Program-made: the position numbers and the translations under genes
Origin: Chitinophagaceae bacterium
GTDB lineage: Bacteria > Bacteroidota > Bacteroidia > Chitinophagales > Chitinophagaceae
Length of the DNA stretch: 64,000 nt
Direction of reading: 5' to 3'
Assembly (NCBI GenBank): GCA_019745155.1
Contig: JAIETM010000007.1
Span: forward strand, 186,001-250,000
Shown here: one piece after another, positions 52,061 through 60,106 of the stretch
Layout of the letters: each line of letters begins with the position of its first letter
Position numbering within the stretch: the first letter of the stretch is position 1
Notes under the pieces: generated by a model
The model's input: only the letters and a program-made list of their open reading frames with translations
The model's database searches: none
Told to the model about the DNA's origin: nothing

Positions 52061-53581
52061 TTAGTGTTTGAAATGACGCATGCCTGTGATCACCATGGCC
52101 AGTTCGTTATTCACGCAATAATCAATGCTGTCTTTGTCTCTGATCGAGCCTCCCGGCTGAATGAATGCTGTAATGCCCGCACTATGTGCAATGCGCACGC
52201 AATCATCAAATGGGAAGAATGCATCAGATGCCAATACGGCACCGTTCAAATCAAAATTGAATTGCTTTGCTTTTTCAATTGATTGGCGAAGAGAATCGAT
52301 ACGGCTGGTTTGTCCGCAACCCTTACCCACCAGTTGCTTGTCCTTAATCAAAGCAATTGCATTACTCTTGAGATGTTTACAGATTAGGTTGGCAAAACTT
52401 AAGTCAGCCTTTTCAGCTTCCGTGCAGGTTCTGCCACCAACTTCCTTCCATTCTGTATAATTACCTTGATCGGTATCCTGTACCAGGGTGCCATTCAACA
52501 AAGACTTGCTTTGTACGCTAGCAATATGGCTATTACCCGTTGTTTGTAAAAGAATACGGTTCTTTTTGCTTTTCAATGTTTGTAAGGCAGCATCTTCAAA
52601 TGCAGGTGCAATCAATACTTCAAAGAAGATTTCATTGATGGCTTCTGCAGTAGCAAGATCAACGGTTCCGTTTGTTACCAATACACCACCAAATGCACTT
52701 TCCGGATCGCCTGCTAAAGCAGCATCCCAACTATCTTTTACGGTGCTGCGTTGAGCAGTACCACATACATTGGTGTGTTTGATAATTGCAAATACATAAC
52801 CATCATTGGTAGAAGGGAATTCCTGAATCAGCTGCAAAGCTGCATCCACATCTACCAGATTATTGTAAGAGAGTTCTTTGCCATTTAATTGTGCAAACAG
52901 TTCTGTCAAATTACCGTGGAAACTCGCTTGCTGATGTGGGTTTTCGCCATAACGCAATACTTGCTTCTGTGCGCTAGTTTGCTGCAAGGTTGTTTGCGGG
53001 TTGAAGTAATTGCTGATGGCGATATCATAATTCATCACCACTTCAAAAGCTTTTGCTGCAAATTGCTTACGCTGTTCAATTGTAGTGGTTCCGTTTTGTG
53101 TTTCTACTAAGGATTGTAATACCGCGTAATCATCCTTCGCTGCAACTACTACAACATCTCTGAAGTTTTTGGCTGCTGCGCGAATCATGGATGGTCCGCC
53201 AATATCAATTTTTTCGATGATGGCTTTTTCTTCTGAAGTGTTTTTGACGGTTTCTTCAAAGGGGTAGAGGTCCACAATTACCAAATCAATTTCAGGGATT
53301 TTGTATTGTGCCATTTCAGCCAAATCCTGTACTTCATATCTTCTGCCCAGAATACCACCAAATACTGCAGGATGCAAGGTCTTTACACGGCCACCTAAAA
53401 TAGAAGGATAGGTAGTCAGGCTTTCCACTGCTACACATGGAATACCATTTTGTTCCAAAAACTGCTGAGTGCCACCGGTAGAATAAATGGTAATGTTCTG
53501 TTGGTGTAATGCCTGGGCAAGGGGTGCCAATCCATCTTTATAGAAGACAGAAATAAGGGCCGACTGAATTTTTTTTTGCAT
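52061..53581 (-). CDS. purH: Bifunctional AICAR transformylase/IMP cyclohydrolase
   Basis: Last two steps of IMP synthesis. The N-terminal IMP cyclohydrolase (MGS-like fold) has STGGTQQFLEQNGIP, ILGGRVKTLHPAVFGGIL and DLVIVDLYPFEETV; the C-terminal AICARFTase has GENPHQQASF, FAIIKHTNVCGTA, SDAFFPFDDCVRIAHSAGI and AFIQPGGSIRD. 506 aa, complete. Lies 25 bp downstream of comEC and upstream of the EamA gene on the minus strand. Confidence 0.97.
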   Translation of the reverse strand: MQKKIQSALISVFYKDGLAPLAQALHQQNITIYSTGGTQQFLEQNGIPCVAVESLTTYPSILGGRVKTLHPAVFGGILGRRYEVQDLAEMAQYKIPEIDLVIVDLYPFEETVKNTSEEKAIIEKIDIGGPSMIRAAAKNFRDVVVVAAKDDYAVLQSLVETQNGTTTIEQRKQFAAKAFEVVMNYDIAISNYFNPQTTLQQTSAQKQVLRYGENPHQQASFHGNLTELFAQLNGKELSYNNLVDVDAALQLIQEFPSTNDGYVFAIIKHTNVCGTAQRSTVKDSWDAALAGDPESAFGGVLVTNGTVDLATAEAINEIFFEVLIAPAFEDAALQTLKSKKNRILLQTTGNSHIASVQSKSLLNGTLVQDTDQGNYTEWKEVGGRTCTEAEKADLSFANLICKHLKSNAIALIKDKQLVGKGCGQTSRIDSLRQSIEKAKQFNFDLNGAVLASDAFFPFDDCVRIAHSAGITAFIQPGGSIRDKDSIDYCVNNELAMVITGMRHFKH

Positions 53582-53606
53582 GGCTGGGTGTTTGAGGCTT
53601 GCTTCG

Positions 53607-55682
53607 CTAGAGGTCCATCACAAACGCACCTTTTTCGGGTACCGAATGGTGGCGCAAATGTAGTTTGTCGCAGTCTTTTTTCCAGTAGTTTATTTTCCAT
53701 TGTGGGTTGCTACTATCAAAGACAATGACTTCAGGGCTGAAAACCTGTACCAAATCTTTGATATAGAGTTTTGGGTTACCGGTAATAATCAGCGCGTCAA
53801 TCTTTTGTGGTCTTGCCGGAGGGTTGTTCAGATTAGCCTGATGCATAAAAACTACTGATTTTGTACTGGAAGACAGTAGGTTATGTTCCCATTTCACGGA
53901 AGATAGTTTTCCGGGTTTTACTTGGTAATGGGTGCGAATTGGTCGAACATATTGCTGATACAATTGGGCATCCTGCCAGATAGCGCTATCACCAATCAAG
54001 GCAAAATGCCGCCCTTCGGTAATCATGGCTAAGCCTGTTTTGGGAAGATTGCAGACCACAAGCTGAAATTGTTGCTGGTAGTTTCTTTGATTGATGGAAT
54101 GAAGTGCCAGCATGCTACAAAGGGAAACTATGGATGCCCATCGATATGTAGCCCTTTTCCATATTAGCCAAGCTGCTGCACTAGTGATGAGTAAATAGAT
54201 CAGTACCAACATGGGTATGCTTAGGTTGATATGATCTGTTAGGGCTCCGGGTAATTCAGCAATCTGTTCTGTTATTGTATTCATGAATTGAATGCAATCA
54301 TCTATACATTTTCCTAGGGGTTGAGCTGTGGTCTTCCATTGGGCGGTGATGATCAAGACAATCTCTGCATATAGAATAATACCAGATAAGGGGATGGCGG
54401 TAAGATTGGCGAAAAGAAAATAGTTCGGGAATTGATGAAAGTGATAGATAGCGATGGGTGTAGTGAGTATTTGTGCTGCAATGGTTACTGCGATGAGCGA
54501 CCATAAGTATTTGACGAATTGATTGCTGCACCAGAACCATCGGAATATTAGTGGATAGAAAAGCATGATGCTGAGTACAGCCGCAAAAGAGAGTTGAAAG
54601 CCTACATCATAGAGCATATTGGGATCATAGAGTAGGAGCAATAATGCTGCAGCAGCAAGATTATTAATCGGTTCTGTTTTTTGTTCTAGCATATTGCCTA
54701 GTAGCAAACAGGAAAACATCACTGCTGCACGTGTAATAGATGGCCCGGCACCGGTTATTAGGGTAAAGCCCCAGATGATGAGCAAGATGACAATCGTTTT
54801 CAGCCATTTCAAAGAAAGTTGATTCGTCCATGCAAGTAAAAACATACAAAGCCCATAAATCATCCCCAAATGCATACCACTAATGGCGATAATGTGCACA
54901 AGACCAGTATCACTATAGGCCTGCAATATTTCTCTATCCAACTCAGCCCTATAGCCAATTAGCAATGCCTGAGCAATGCCAAGGCTTTCTTTGTTGGTGA
55001 TATAGGTGGCAAGTTGCTGCAAAACATATTGCCTACAATGATGCAACATCAAGCGCCAAGAATCTGATGAAGGCGCCTGTAGTAAACGAAAATCTTTGTC
55101 TGTTATATAAATGCTAGCATAAATCTGTTGTCGCTTACTATATAGTTGAAAGTTGAAGCTTCCTGGATTATGGTTAATTGGAATAGCTGCAGGTGCTTTC
55201 GTGATAATCAGTTCGGTGCCCGGCAGAAAATTGTATTTATCCTCTTTCGGAAAGTATAGCCAGCATTTGCCCGAAGCATTTGTATAAACTTGATTCTTCA
55301 GTTTCCAGTTCAGTTCAACAATGGTGCGTAGACTATTCTTTCTTTTCTGAGGGGCTTCCAAGATTGTGACGATCAGGCAATCTGGCTCTTCATCTAATTG
55401 TGACTTGGCTTTTTCTGCAGGGATGGTGTATTGTATTTGATGAATGATTAACCCAACGAGTAACCATGTACAAAGAATCGTACAGCTTTTTAAATAGACG
55501 CTTAGTGGCATGTAGCGTTTGGGTAGGCAAAATGATCCGATAAACAATAGCCCGCAGCCAATCAACGCATATAACGCGTATGATTGAGGTATTAATTCTG
55601 AAAGACTAATACCTACCAGAAAAGGCAGCAATATTCTTAATAATGGGTATCTAGGCCAGAAAGCATTGTTTTTGAATGGCAT
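53607..55682 (-). CDS. ComEC/Rec2-family DNA-uptake channel
   Basis: Inner-membrane channel for DNA uptake. N-terminal membrane segments and DUF4131-like OB region (SQLDEEPDCLIVTILEAPQK), then the competence domain with the hallmark DTGLVHIIAISGMHLGMIYGL and GAGPSITRAAVMF, and about ten helices. The C-terminal part (about 560-691) keeps the strand pattern of the metallo-beta-lactamase-like domain (LIITGNPKLYIKDL) but no HxHxDH motif is visible. 691 aa, the size usual for Bacteroidota. First gene of a run with purH and eamA. Confidence 0.88.
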   Translation of the reverse strand: MPFKNNAFWPRYPLLRILLPFLVGISLSELIPQSYALYALIGCGLLFIGSFCLPKRYMPLSVYLKSCTILCTWLLVGLIIHQIQYTIPAEKAKSQLDEEPDCLIVTILEAPQKRKNSLRTIVELNWKLKNQVYTNASGKCWLYFPKEDKYNFLPGTELIITKAPAAIPINHNPGSFNFQLYSKRQQIYASIYITDKDFRLLQAPSSDSWRLMLHHCRQYVLQQLATYITNKESLGIAQALLIGYRAELDREILQAYSDTGLVHIIAISGMHLGMIYGLCMFLLAWTNQLSLKWLKTIVILLIIWGFTLITGAGPSITRAAVMFSCLLLGNMLEQKTEPINNLAAAALLLLLYDPNMLYDVGFQLSFAAVLSIMLFYPLIFRWFWCSNQFVKYLWSLIAVTIAAQILTTPIAIYHFHQFPNYFLFANLTAIPLSGIILYAEIVLIITAQWKTTAQPLGKCIDDCIQFMNTITEQIAELPGALTDHINLSIPMLVLIYLLITSAAAWLIWKRATYRWASIVSLCSMLALHSINQRNYQQQFQLVVCNLPKTGLAMITEGRHFALIGDSAIWQDAQLYQQYVRPIRTHYQVKPGKLSSVKWEHNLLSSSTKSVVFMHQANLNNPPARPQKIDALIITGNPKLYIKDLVQVFSPEVIVFDSSNPQWKINYWKKDCDKLHLRHHSVPEKGAFVMDL

Positions 55683-55720
55683 AGGTTAAAGGTTTTAGCC
55701 ATTCATTGGGAGCAGTGCTA

Positions 55721-55753
55721 AAATAAAAATTCCCCAATAAAGATTGGGGAATT
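55721..55753 (-). terminator. Orphan minus-strand terminator upstream of comEC
   Basis: AATTCCCCAAT (55728-55738) and ATTGGGGAATT (55743-55753) form a perfect 11-bp stem; on the minus strand a TTTTTATTTT run follows. It lies 39 bp before the comEC start with no minus-strand gene upstream until 60 kb-side carB, so its transcript is unidentified. Confidence 0.65.
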
Positions 55754-56153
55754 TCGTGGGAGGCTTGATTTGCCCTCGGACATTGGATTTTAAAAAAGGC
55801 TGATTATAAATACCACTGCTAATATCAAAGACTCGGGACGAAATGCGAAAAAATGGGCAACCTTTTATTAACGGTTTTTTGATGTATCCCTTAGCGGTTG
55901 GATAGCCCCGTTAAATACACGGTTTTTTACCCCGTTAATCAACGGGTAATCTTTCGGCATTTAACGGAAAATAATCCGTCGATAAACGGATTATTTAAGC
56001 TATTTTTAAGCTTCTAAGCTGATATTTTTCTATTTATAAATAAAGATTATTTGTAATTAATTGATCAACAGTTGGTTACGGATGAGTTCGTGTTGCCCTG
56101 CCACTTACTTTCACGGTGTCAAATAATTCATCCCCACTCAAAAACCAATAACT
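55754..56153. other. Long non-coding region with repeated TTAACGG motifs
   Basis: 400 bp without a credible ORF. TTAACGG/CCGTTAA occurs at 55868-55874, 55908-55914, 55932-55938 and 55961-55967, with further AACGG cores at 55941-55945 and 55986-55989. Two hairpins use these motifs: CCCGTT/AACGGG (55931-55936, 55941-55946) and a perfect 10-bp stem AATAATCCGT/ACGGATTATT (55970-55979, 55986-55995). Downstream AAGCT recurs three times (55997-56025). It may be a control region for the gene at 56154 or a structured RNA. Confidence 0.5.
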
Positions 56154-56636
56154 ATGTTGACAATTGAAAAAAAATCTGTAAGAGCCGGAAAGTTCGTAGA
56201 CACCAAGCATGTGGACACTATTATCCGCAATTACAAGCAGGAGCGTTGGGCTGCTAACTCAGAAAAACTGGGTAAAGAAGATTCTCTGAGTGTTTGGTAC
56301 AGCATTGAGGAACTGGAAGATTTCTTGCAGAAAGCAAAAGATCATGGTGCAGATGGTTGTCGCATGTTCTTCGGCGTGTATGGTCAGGATTATGAGGTTG
56401 CTGAATACCGCGGCAGACAAACAATGGTAATGGTTGCTACTAAGCAGCGTACAACTGCTGAAGGCATTGAAAATAAAAACGTGTATACCCAAACCAATAA
56501 TGGTACATCTATTCTGGCTTACAACAGAGGTTCTCTTTGTCCTCCTTATTGCGGTAAGCCCGGACAAGAATCTGATTTCGATGAACTGGGTATCACTATC
56601 GTAGAACGTAAAGATGGAGGCCTTGCCATCGTATAA
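56154..56636 (+). CDS. Hypothetical protein, possibly lineage-specific
   Basis: 160 aa, soluble, no signal peptide or membrane segment. Not recognised. The N-terminal third is charged (KHVDTIIRNYKQERW); then SVWYSIEELEDFLQKAKDHG, a helical stretch, and GCRMFFGVYGQDY, then a Gly/Cys segment RGSLCPPYCGKPG near residue 130. Starts at the ATG at 56154 after an unusually long motif-rich upstream region and has its own terminator. Nothing in the neighbourhood points to a function. Confidence 0.75.
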   Translation: MLTIEKKSVRAGKFVDTKHVDTIIRNYKQERWAANSEKLGKEDSLSVWYSIEELEDFLQKAKDHGADGCRMFFGVYGQDYEVAEYRGRQTMVMVATKQRTTAEGIENKNVYTQTNNGTSILAYNRGSLCPPYCGKPGQESDFDELGITIVERKDGGLAIV

Positions 56637-56668
56637 AAAAGGCCGTTGATATAAATACCAAATACATT

Positions 56669-56692
56669 AACCCCCTTTTCAGGGGGTTTTTG
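56669..56692 (+). terminator. Rho-independent terminator
   Basis: AACCCCCT (56669-56676), loop TTTC, AGGGGGTT (56681-56688), then TTTTG. It ends the 56154 gene. Confidence 0.85.
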
Positions 56693-56717
56693 TTATTTTC
56701 ATGGTAGAAAGACCAAT

Positions 56718-57380
56718 ATGCTAAGTGTTTACCAGCGTTATTATTTTTATTTGATTACTTCTGCATTACTTATCTCTTTCTACATTGTTGCAAAAAAAAA
56801 GAGTAGTACCAACAATTATCTATTGATTGTTATAGCAGCAGTAAGTTTAGTTGTTGAGTTGTATGCAAACAAGATGGCTAGGGCTGGACAGCCTAATTTT
56901 TTCTTATACAACTTATATACTATCGTAGAAATAAGCATTTACCTTTTTGTTATCAGGAACTTATTATCCGGTAATACATTCCGAAAGATTGTACTTTATT
57001 TTCTAGTATTATTTAACCCACTAGCAATTGTGCGGCTAATCTATTTTGGGGGCTTCGAAGCATTTGATACTTTGACTTATGCTATTGGCTGTTTTGTACT
57101 TTGTTGCGGTTGTATTTTCTACTTCTATGAGCTTTTTGAATATAAATACGCCATATTTATTCTTCAAGAGCCGAGCTTTTGGTTGGTTACAGCACTAATG
57201 TTTTACTATACATTAGGTATTCCTATTTATGGCGTATGGTCTCAGTTTGTAGATCCACCTAGGTTTATCATTGAGAATTACATATTAATTATTGACTCCC
57301 TCAATTTCGTTGTGTATCTTCTCATCAATTTAGCACTCCTATGTCAGATCCGGTACAACAAGCCTATTACGTTACGATAG
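56718..57380 (+). CDS. Seven-helix integral membrane protein, unknown
   Basis: 220 aa with seven hydrophobic segments (about 8-26, 33-50, 62-82, 90-110, 118-140, 152-172, 183-208) and short charged loops. No recognised family. The last 40 bp overlap the histidine kinase gene in another frame (57341-57380), so translation is probably coupled. Because that kinase has no sensor domain, this protein is a candidate membrane sensor for it (inference). Confidence 0.75.
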   Translation: MLSVYQRYYFYLITSALLISFYIVAKKKSSTNNYLLIVIAAVSLVVELYANKMARAGQPNFFLYNLYTIVEISIYLFVIRNLLSGNTFRKIVLYFLVLFNPLAIVRLIYFGGFEAFDTLTYAIGCFVLCCGCIFYFYELFEYKYAIFILQEPSFWLVTALMFYYTLGIPIYGVWSQFVDPPRFIIENYILIIDSLNFVVYLLINLALLCQIRYNKPITLR

Positions 57381-58144
57381 TCGGACTTGGTCTGGGTATC
57401 GTATTGCTAAGTTTTATTGTGGCGATTGTATTCTTGTATCAAAGAAGACAATTTCAGCACCAGGCTGAATTGAACAGGATGAAGTATATTTATGATCAGC
57501 AGATCATGAAAGCGCAGCTGGAAATGCAGGAAGAGACGTTCAAAAACATTGCGCAGGACTTGCATGATAATATTGGCCAGATGCTTTCAATGGTGAAATT
57601 GACCCTAGCTGCTGTTACCGTTGATCCAAATATTCCTCACCATGATAAACTCATGAACTCACGTGAGGTATTGAACAAAGCGATCATGGATCTATCTCAC
57701 TTGACCAAAAGTCTGCATTCTGATAGAATCGCACACGTGGGTATTGTGGAAGCGATTCAGTATGAAGTAGATAGTATTCGAAAAAGTGGATTGGTAAAGA
57801 TAAATAGTGCGATAGAAAAAGGCAGTTACTATCTAGGAGAACAGAATTCCGTTGTGATTTTTCGGATGTTTCAGGAAATGATCAATAATGCATTGAAGCA
57901 TGCAAAAGCCACTCAAATAAATGTTTCTATCAATAATCCTGATGGAAATACTTTTGTGCTGTCGATTAATGATGATGGTATCGGATTTAATGTACAGGAG
58001 ATGAAATCACGTAGTAACTCTTCTACAGGTGTAGGCTTGCGTAGTATGACAAACAGAGCAGCATTGATTGGTGCTAAGTTTGATTTGCAAAGCAAACTAG
58101 GATCAGGTACCAAAGTCACAATTACCTTACCTTTATCGCGTTAA
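57341..58144 (+). CDS. HisKA_3-type sensor histidine kinase with one membrane helix
   Basis: NarX/LiaS-like kinase. One N-terminal membrane segment (about 9-32), a coiled-coil-like stretch (QRRQFQHQAELNRMKY), the DHp motif NIAQDLHDNIGQMLS with phospho-acceptor His75, and a HATPase domain with MINNALKHAKA, INDDGIGFN and GVGLRSMTNRA. 267 aa. There is no extracellular or PAS sensor domain. It overlaps the membrane-protein gene and is 9 bp before its response regulator. Confidence 0.92.
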   Translation: MSDPVQQAYYVTIVGLGLGIVLLSFIVAIVFLYQRRQFQHQAELNRMKYIYDQQIMKAQLEMQEETFKNIAQDLHDNIGQMLSMVKLTLAAVTVDPNIPHHDKLMNSREVLNKAIMDLSHLTKSLHSDRIAHVGIVEAIQYEVDSIRKSGLVKINSAIEKGSYYLGEQNSVVIFRMFQEMINNALKHAKATQINVSINNPDGNTFVLSINDDGIGFNVQEMKSRSNSSTGVGLRSMTNRAALIGAKFDLQSKLGSGTKVTITLPLSR

Positions 58145-58153
58145 CCCCAAGCA

Positions 58154-58825
58154 ATGCCGCTATCGAGTAAAAGAATTTTTGTAGCACTGGCCGATGATCA
58201 TACGTTGTTTCGAAAAGCACTTGCCGGATTGGTTGCTTCTTTCGATAGGTACTCTGTTCTCTTTGATGTAGAGAATGGCTTACAACTGAAAGAACAATTA
58301 GAAAATCATAAAATACCGGATGTAGTACTGTTGGATGTGAACATGCCCGGTATGAATGGATATGAATCTTGTAAGTGGATCGTTAAGAACTTTCCTCAAG
58401 TGAAGGTACTGGGGCTTTCTATGAATAGTGATGAAAACTCTATCATCAAGATGATTAAGAGTGGTGCAAAAGGATATCTGCTGAAAAATGTAGAACCGGA
58501 TGAATTACTGAAAGCACTTGATTCAGTAATGAATCAAAATTTTTATCTCTCTGCGGATATTTCAGCTAAAGTGATTAGTGGTTTAAATCGCGAAGCTGAC
58601 CTACCTGTTGAAGCAGCTTCCTTATCGGAAAAGGAACGAGAGTTTATCCATTGGGTTTGTACTGAGCTTTCTTACAAAGACATCGCCGATAAAATGTACA
58701 TCAGTCCGCGTACAGTAGAAGATTATCGCAATAGTCTTTTCGAGAAGTTTGGTGTACACACCAGAATGGGTTTGGTGATTTATGCCATCAAGAACAAACT
58801 AGTAACCCTCGAAGAATCTCAATAA
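58154..58825 (+). CDS. NarL/LuxR-family response regulator
   Basis: Receiver domain with DDHTLF at the N-terminus, phospho-acceptor Asp61 (VVLLDVNMPGMNG) and KGYLLKNVEPDEL; C-terminal LuxR helix-turn-helix (about 155-215) with LSEKEREFIHWVCTELSYKD and SPRTVEDYRNSLFEKFGV. 223 aa. Cognate to the kinase directly upstream; a terminator follows. Targets unknown. Confidence 0.94.
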   Translation: MPLSSKRIFVALADDHTLFRKALAGLVASFDRYSVLFDVENGLQLKEQLENHKIPDVVLLDVNMPGMNGYESCKWIVKNFPQVKVLGLSMNSDENSIIKMIKSGAKGYLLKNVEPDELLKALDSVMNQNFYLSADISAKVISGLNREADLPVEAASLSEKEREFIHWVCTELSYKDIADKMYISPRTVEDYRNSLFEKFGVHTRMGLVIYAIKNKLVTLEESQ

Positions 58826-58859
58826 AAAAATCCCCCGAAATGTTTCGGGGGATTTTTTT
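58826..58859. terminator. Bidirectional terminator
   Basis: AATCCCCCGAAA (58829-58840) and TTTCGGGGGATT (58843-58854) flanked by an A-run and a T-run, between convergent response regulator and carB genes. Confidence 0.88.
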
Positions 58860-58861
58860 AC

Positions 58862-60052
58862 TTATTTACTCAGGTGCATACTTCTCTCTTTGTACAGCTG
58901 TCTGAAATAAGGATCTCTTAAGTCCTTGATGAAACGGATAGCTTCACCAGTACTCTTCATTTCAGGGCCTAATTCCTTATTGACGCCTGGGAATTTATTG
59001 AAGCTGAACACTGGCTCTTTAATGGCATAGCCATCCAACTTTTTCTCCAAATTAAACTCAGTGAGCTTGGCTGCGCCCAACATCACTTTAGTTGCAATAT
59101 TCAAATATGGAATGCCATAAGCTTTCGCGATGAATGGAGTTGTTCTGGAAGCACGTGGGTTGGCTTCAATTACATATACTTTGCCATCCTTAATAGCAAA
59201 CTGAATATTGATTAACCCACGAATATCTAAAGCGCGGGCAATCTTCTCACTGTAGTATTCCATCGTTTCAACCACTAATGGAGTCAAGTTGAATGCAGGC
59301 AATACGGCATTACTATCACCACTATGAATACCTGCTGGTTCAATATGCTCCATTACGCCCATTACGTGGAAGTTCTCACCATCAAAGATGGCATCCACTT
59401 CTGCTTCCTGGCAACGATCTAAGAAATGGTCGATCAGGATTTTGTTGTTGGGAATATGCTTGAGCAGACTAACTACTGCTTTTTCAACTTCATCATCATT
59501 GATCACAATACGCATACGCTGCCCACCCAAAACATAACTAGGACGAACTAGTACAGGATAACCAACGCGGTTAGCTACTTCAATGGCTTCATCAGCAGTA
59601 TAAGCAGTACCGTATTCGGGATAAGGAATATTCAAGTCTTTCAGCAAATCACTGAAACGACCACGATCTTCCGCGATATCCATGCTATCGAAAGAAGTAC
59701 CAATGATTTTAATGCCCTTGGCTTGTAAGCGTTTAGCTAGTTTCAAGGCAGTTTGTCCGCCCAACTGTACAATCACGCCTTCCGGTTGCTCCAGTTCAAT
59801 GATTTCCCATAAATGTTCCCAGTAAACCGGCTCGAAATAGAGCTTGTCGGCCATATCAAAGTCGGTAGAAACGGTCTCTGGGTTACAGTTTACCATAATG
59901 GCTTCATACCCACATTCCTTGATGGCGAGAAGGCCATGCATGCAACAATAATCGAACTCAATACCTTGTCCGATACGGTTGGGGCCACTACCTAAAACAA
60001 TGATTTTCTTTTTGTTAGATCGTACGGATTCGTTGCCTGTAAGGGTGCGCAT
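58862..60052 (-). CDS. carB: Carbamoyl-phosphate synthase large subunit, C-terminal half only
   Basis: 396 aa corresponding to the second (carbamate-phosphorylating) ATP-grasp half of CarB. Intact motifs: VLGSGPNRIGQGIEFDYCC, NCNPETVSTDFD, VQLGGQTALKLA, RPSYVLGGQ, IEPAGIHSGDSN and EANPRASRT. It ends KSTGEAIRFIKDLRDPYFRQ plus a short tail, where MGS-less Bacteroidota CarB proteins normally end. The N-terminal roughly 550 residues are absent: porZ lies immediately upstream. The ATG at 60052 sits in the linker (NESV then KKK). It could be a natural two-gene CarB, a displaced fragment or an assembly join. Confidence 0.88.
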   Translation of the reverse strand: MRTLTGNESVRSNKKKIIVLGSGPNRIGQGIEFDYCCMHGLLAIKECGYEAIMVNCNPETVSTDFDMADKLYFEPVYWEHLWEIIELEQPEGVIVQLGGQTALKLAKRLQAKGIKIIGTSFDSMDIAEDRGRFSDLLKDLNIPYPEYGTAYTADEAIEVANRVGYPVLVRPSYVLGGQRMRIVINDDEVEKAVVSLLKHIPNNKILIDHFLDRCQEAEVDAIFDGENFHVMGVMEHIEPAGIHSGDSNAVLPAFNLTPLVVETMEYYSEKIARALDIRGLINIQFAIKDGKVYVIEANPRASRTTPFIAKAYGIPYLNIATKVMLGAAKLTEFNLEKKLDGYAIKEPVFSFNKFPGVNKELGPEMKSTGEAIRFIKDLRDPYFRQLYKERSMHLSK

Positions 60053-60106
60053 TGCAGAGAAAGATTTCGCGAAATTAAGGTTTGTGCCATTTCTTGGCCG
60101 AAAAAA

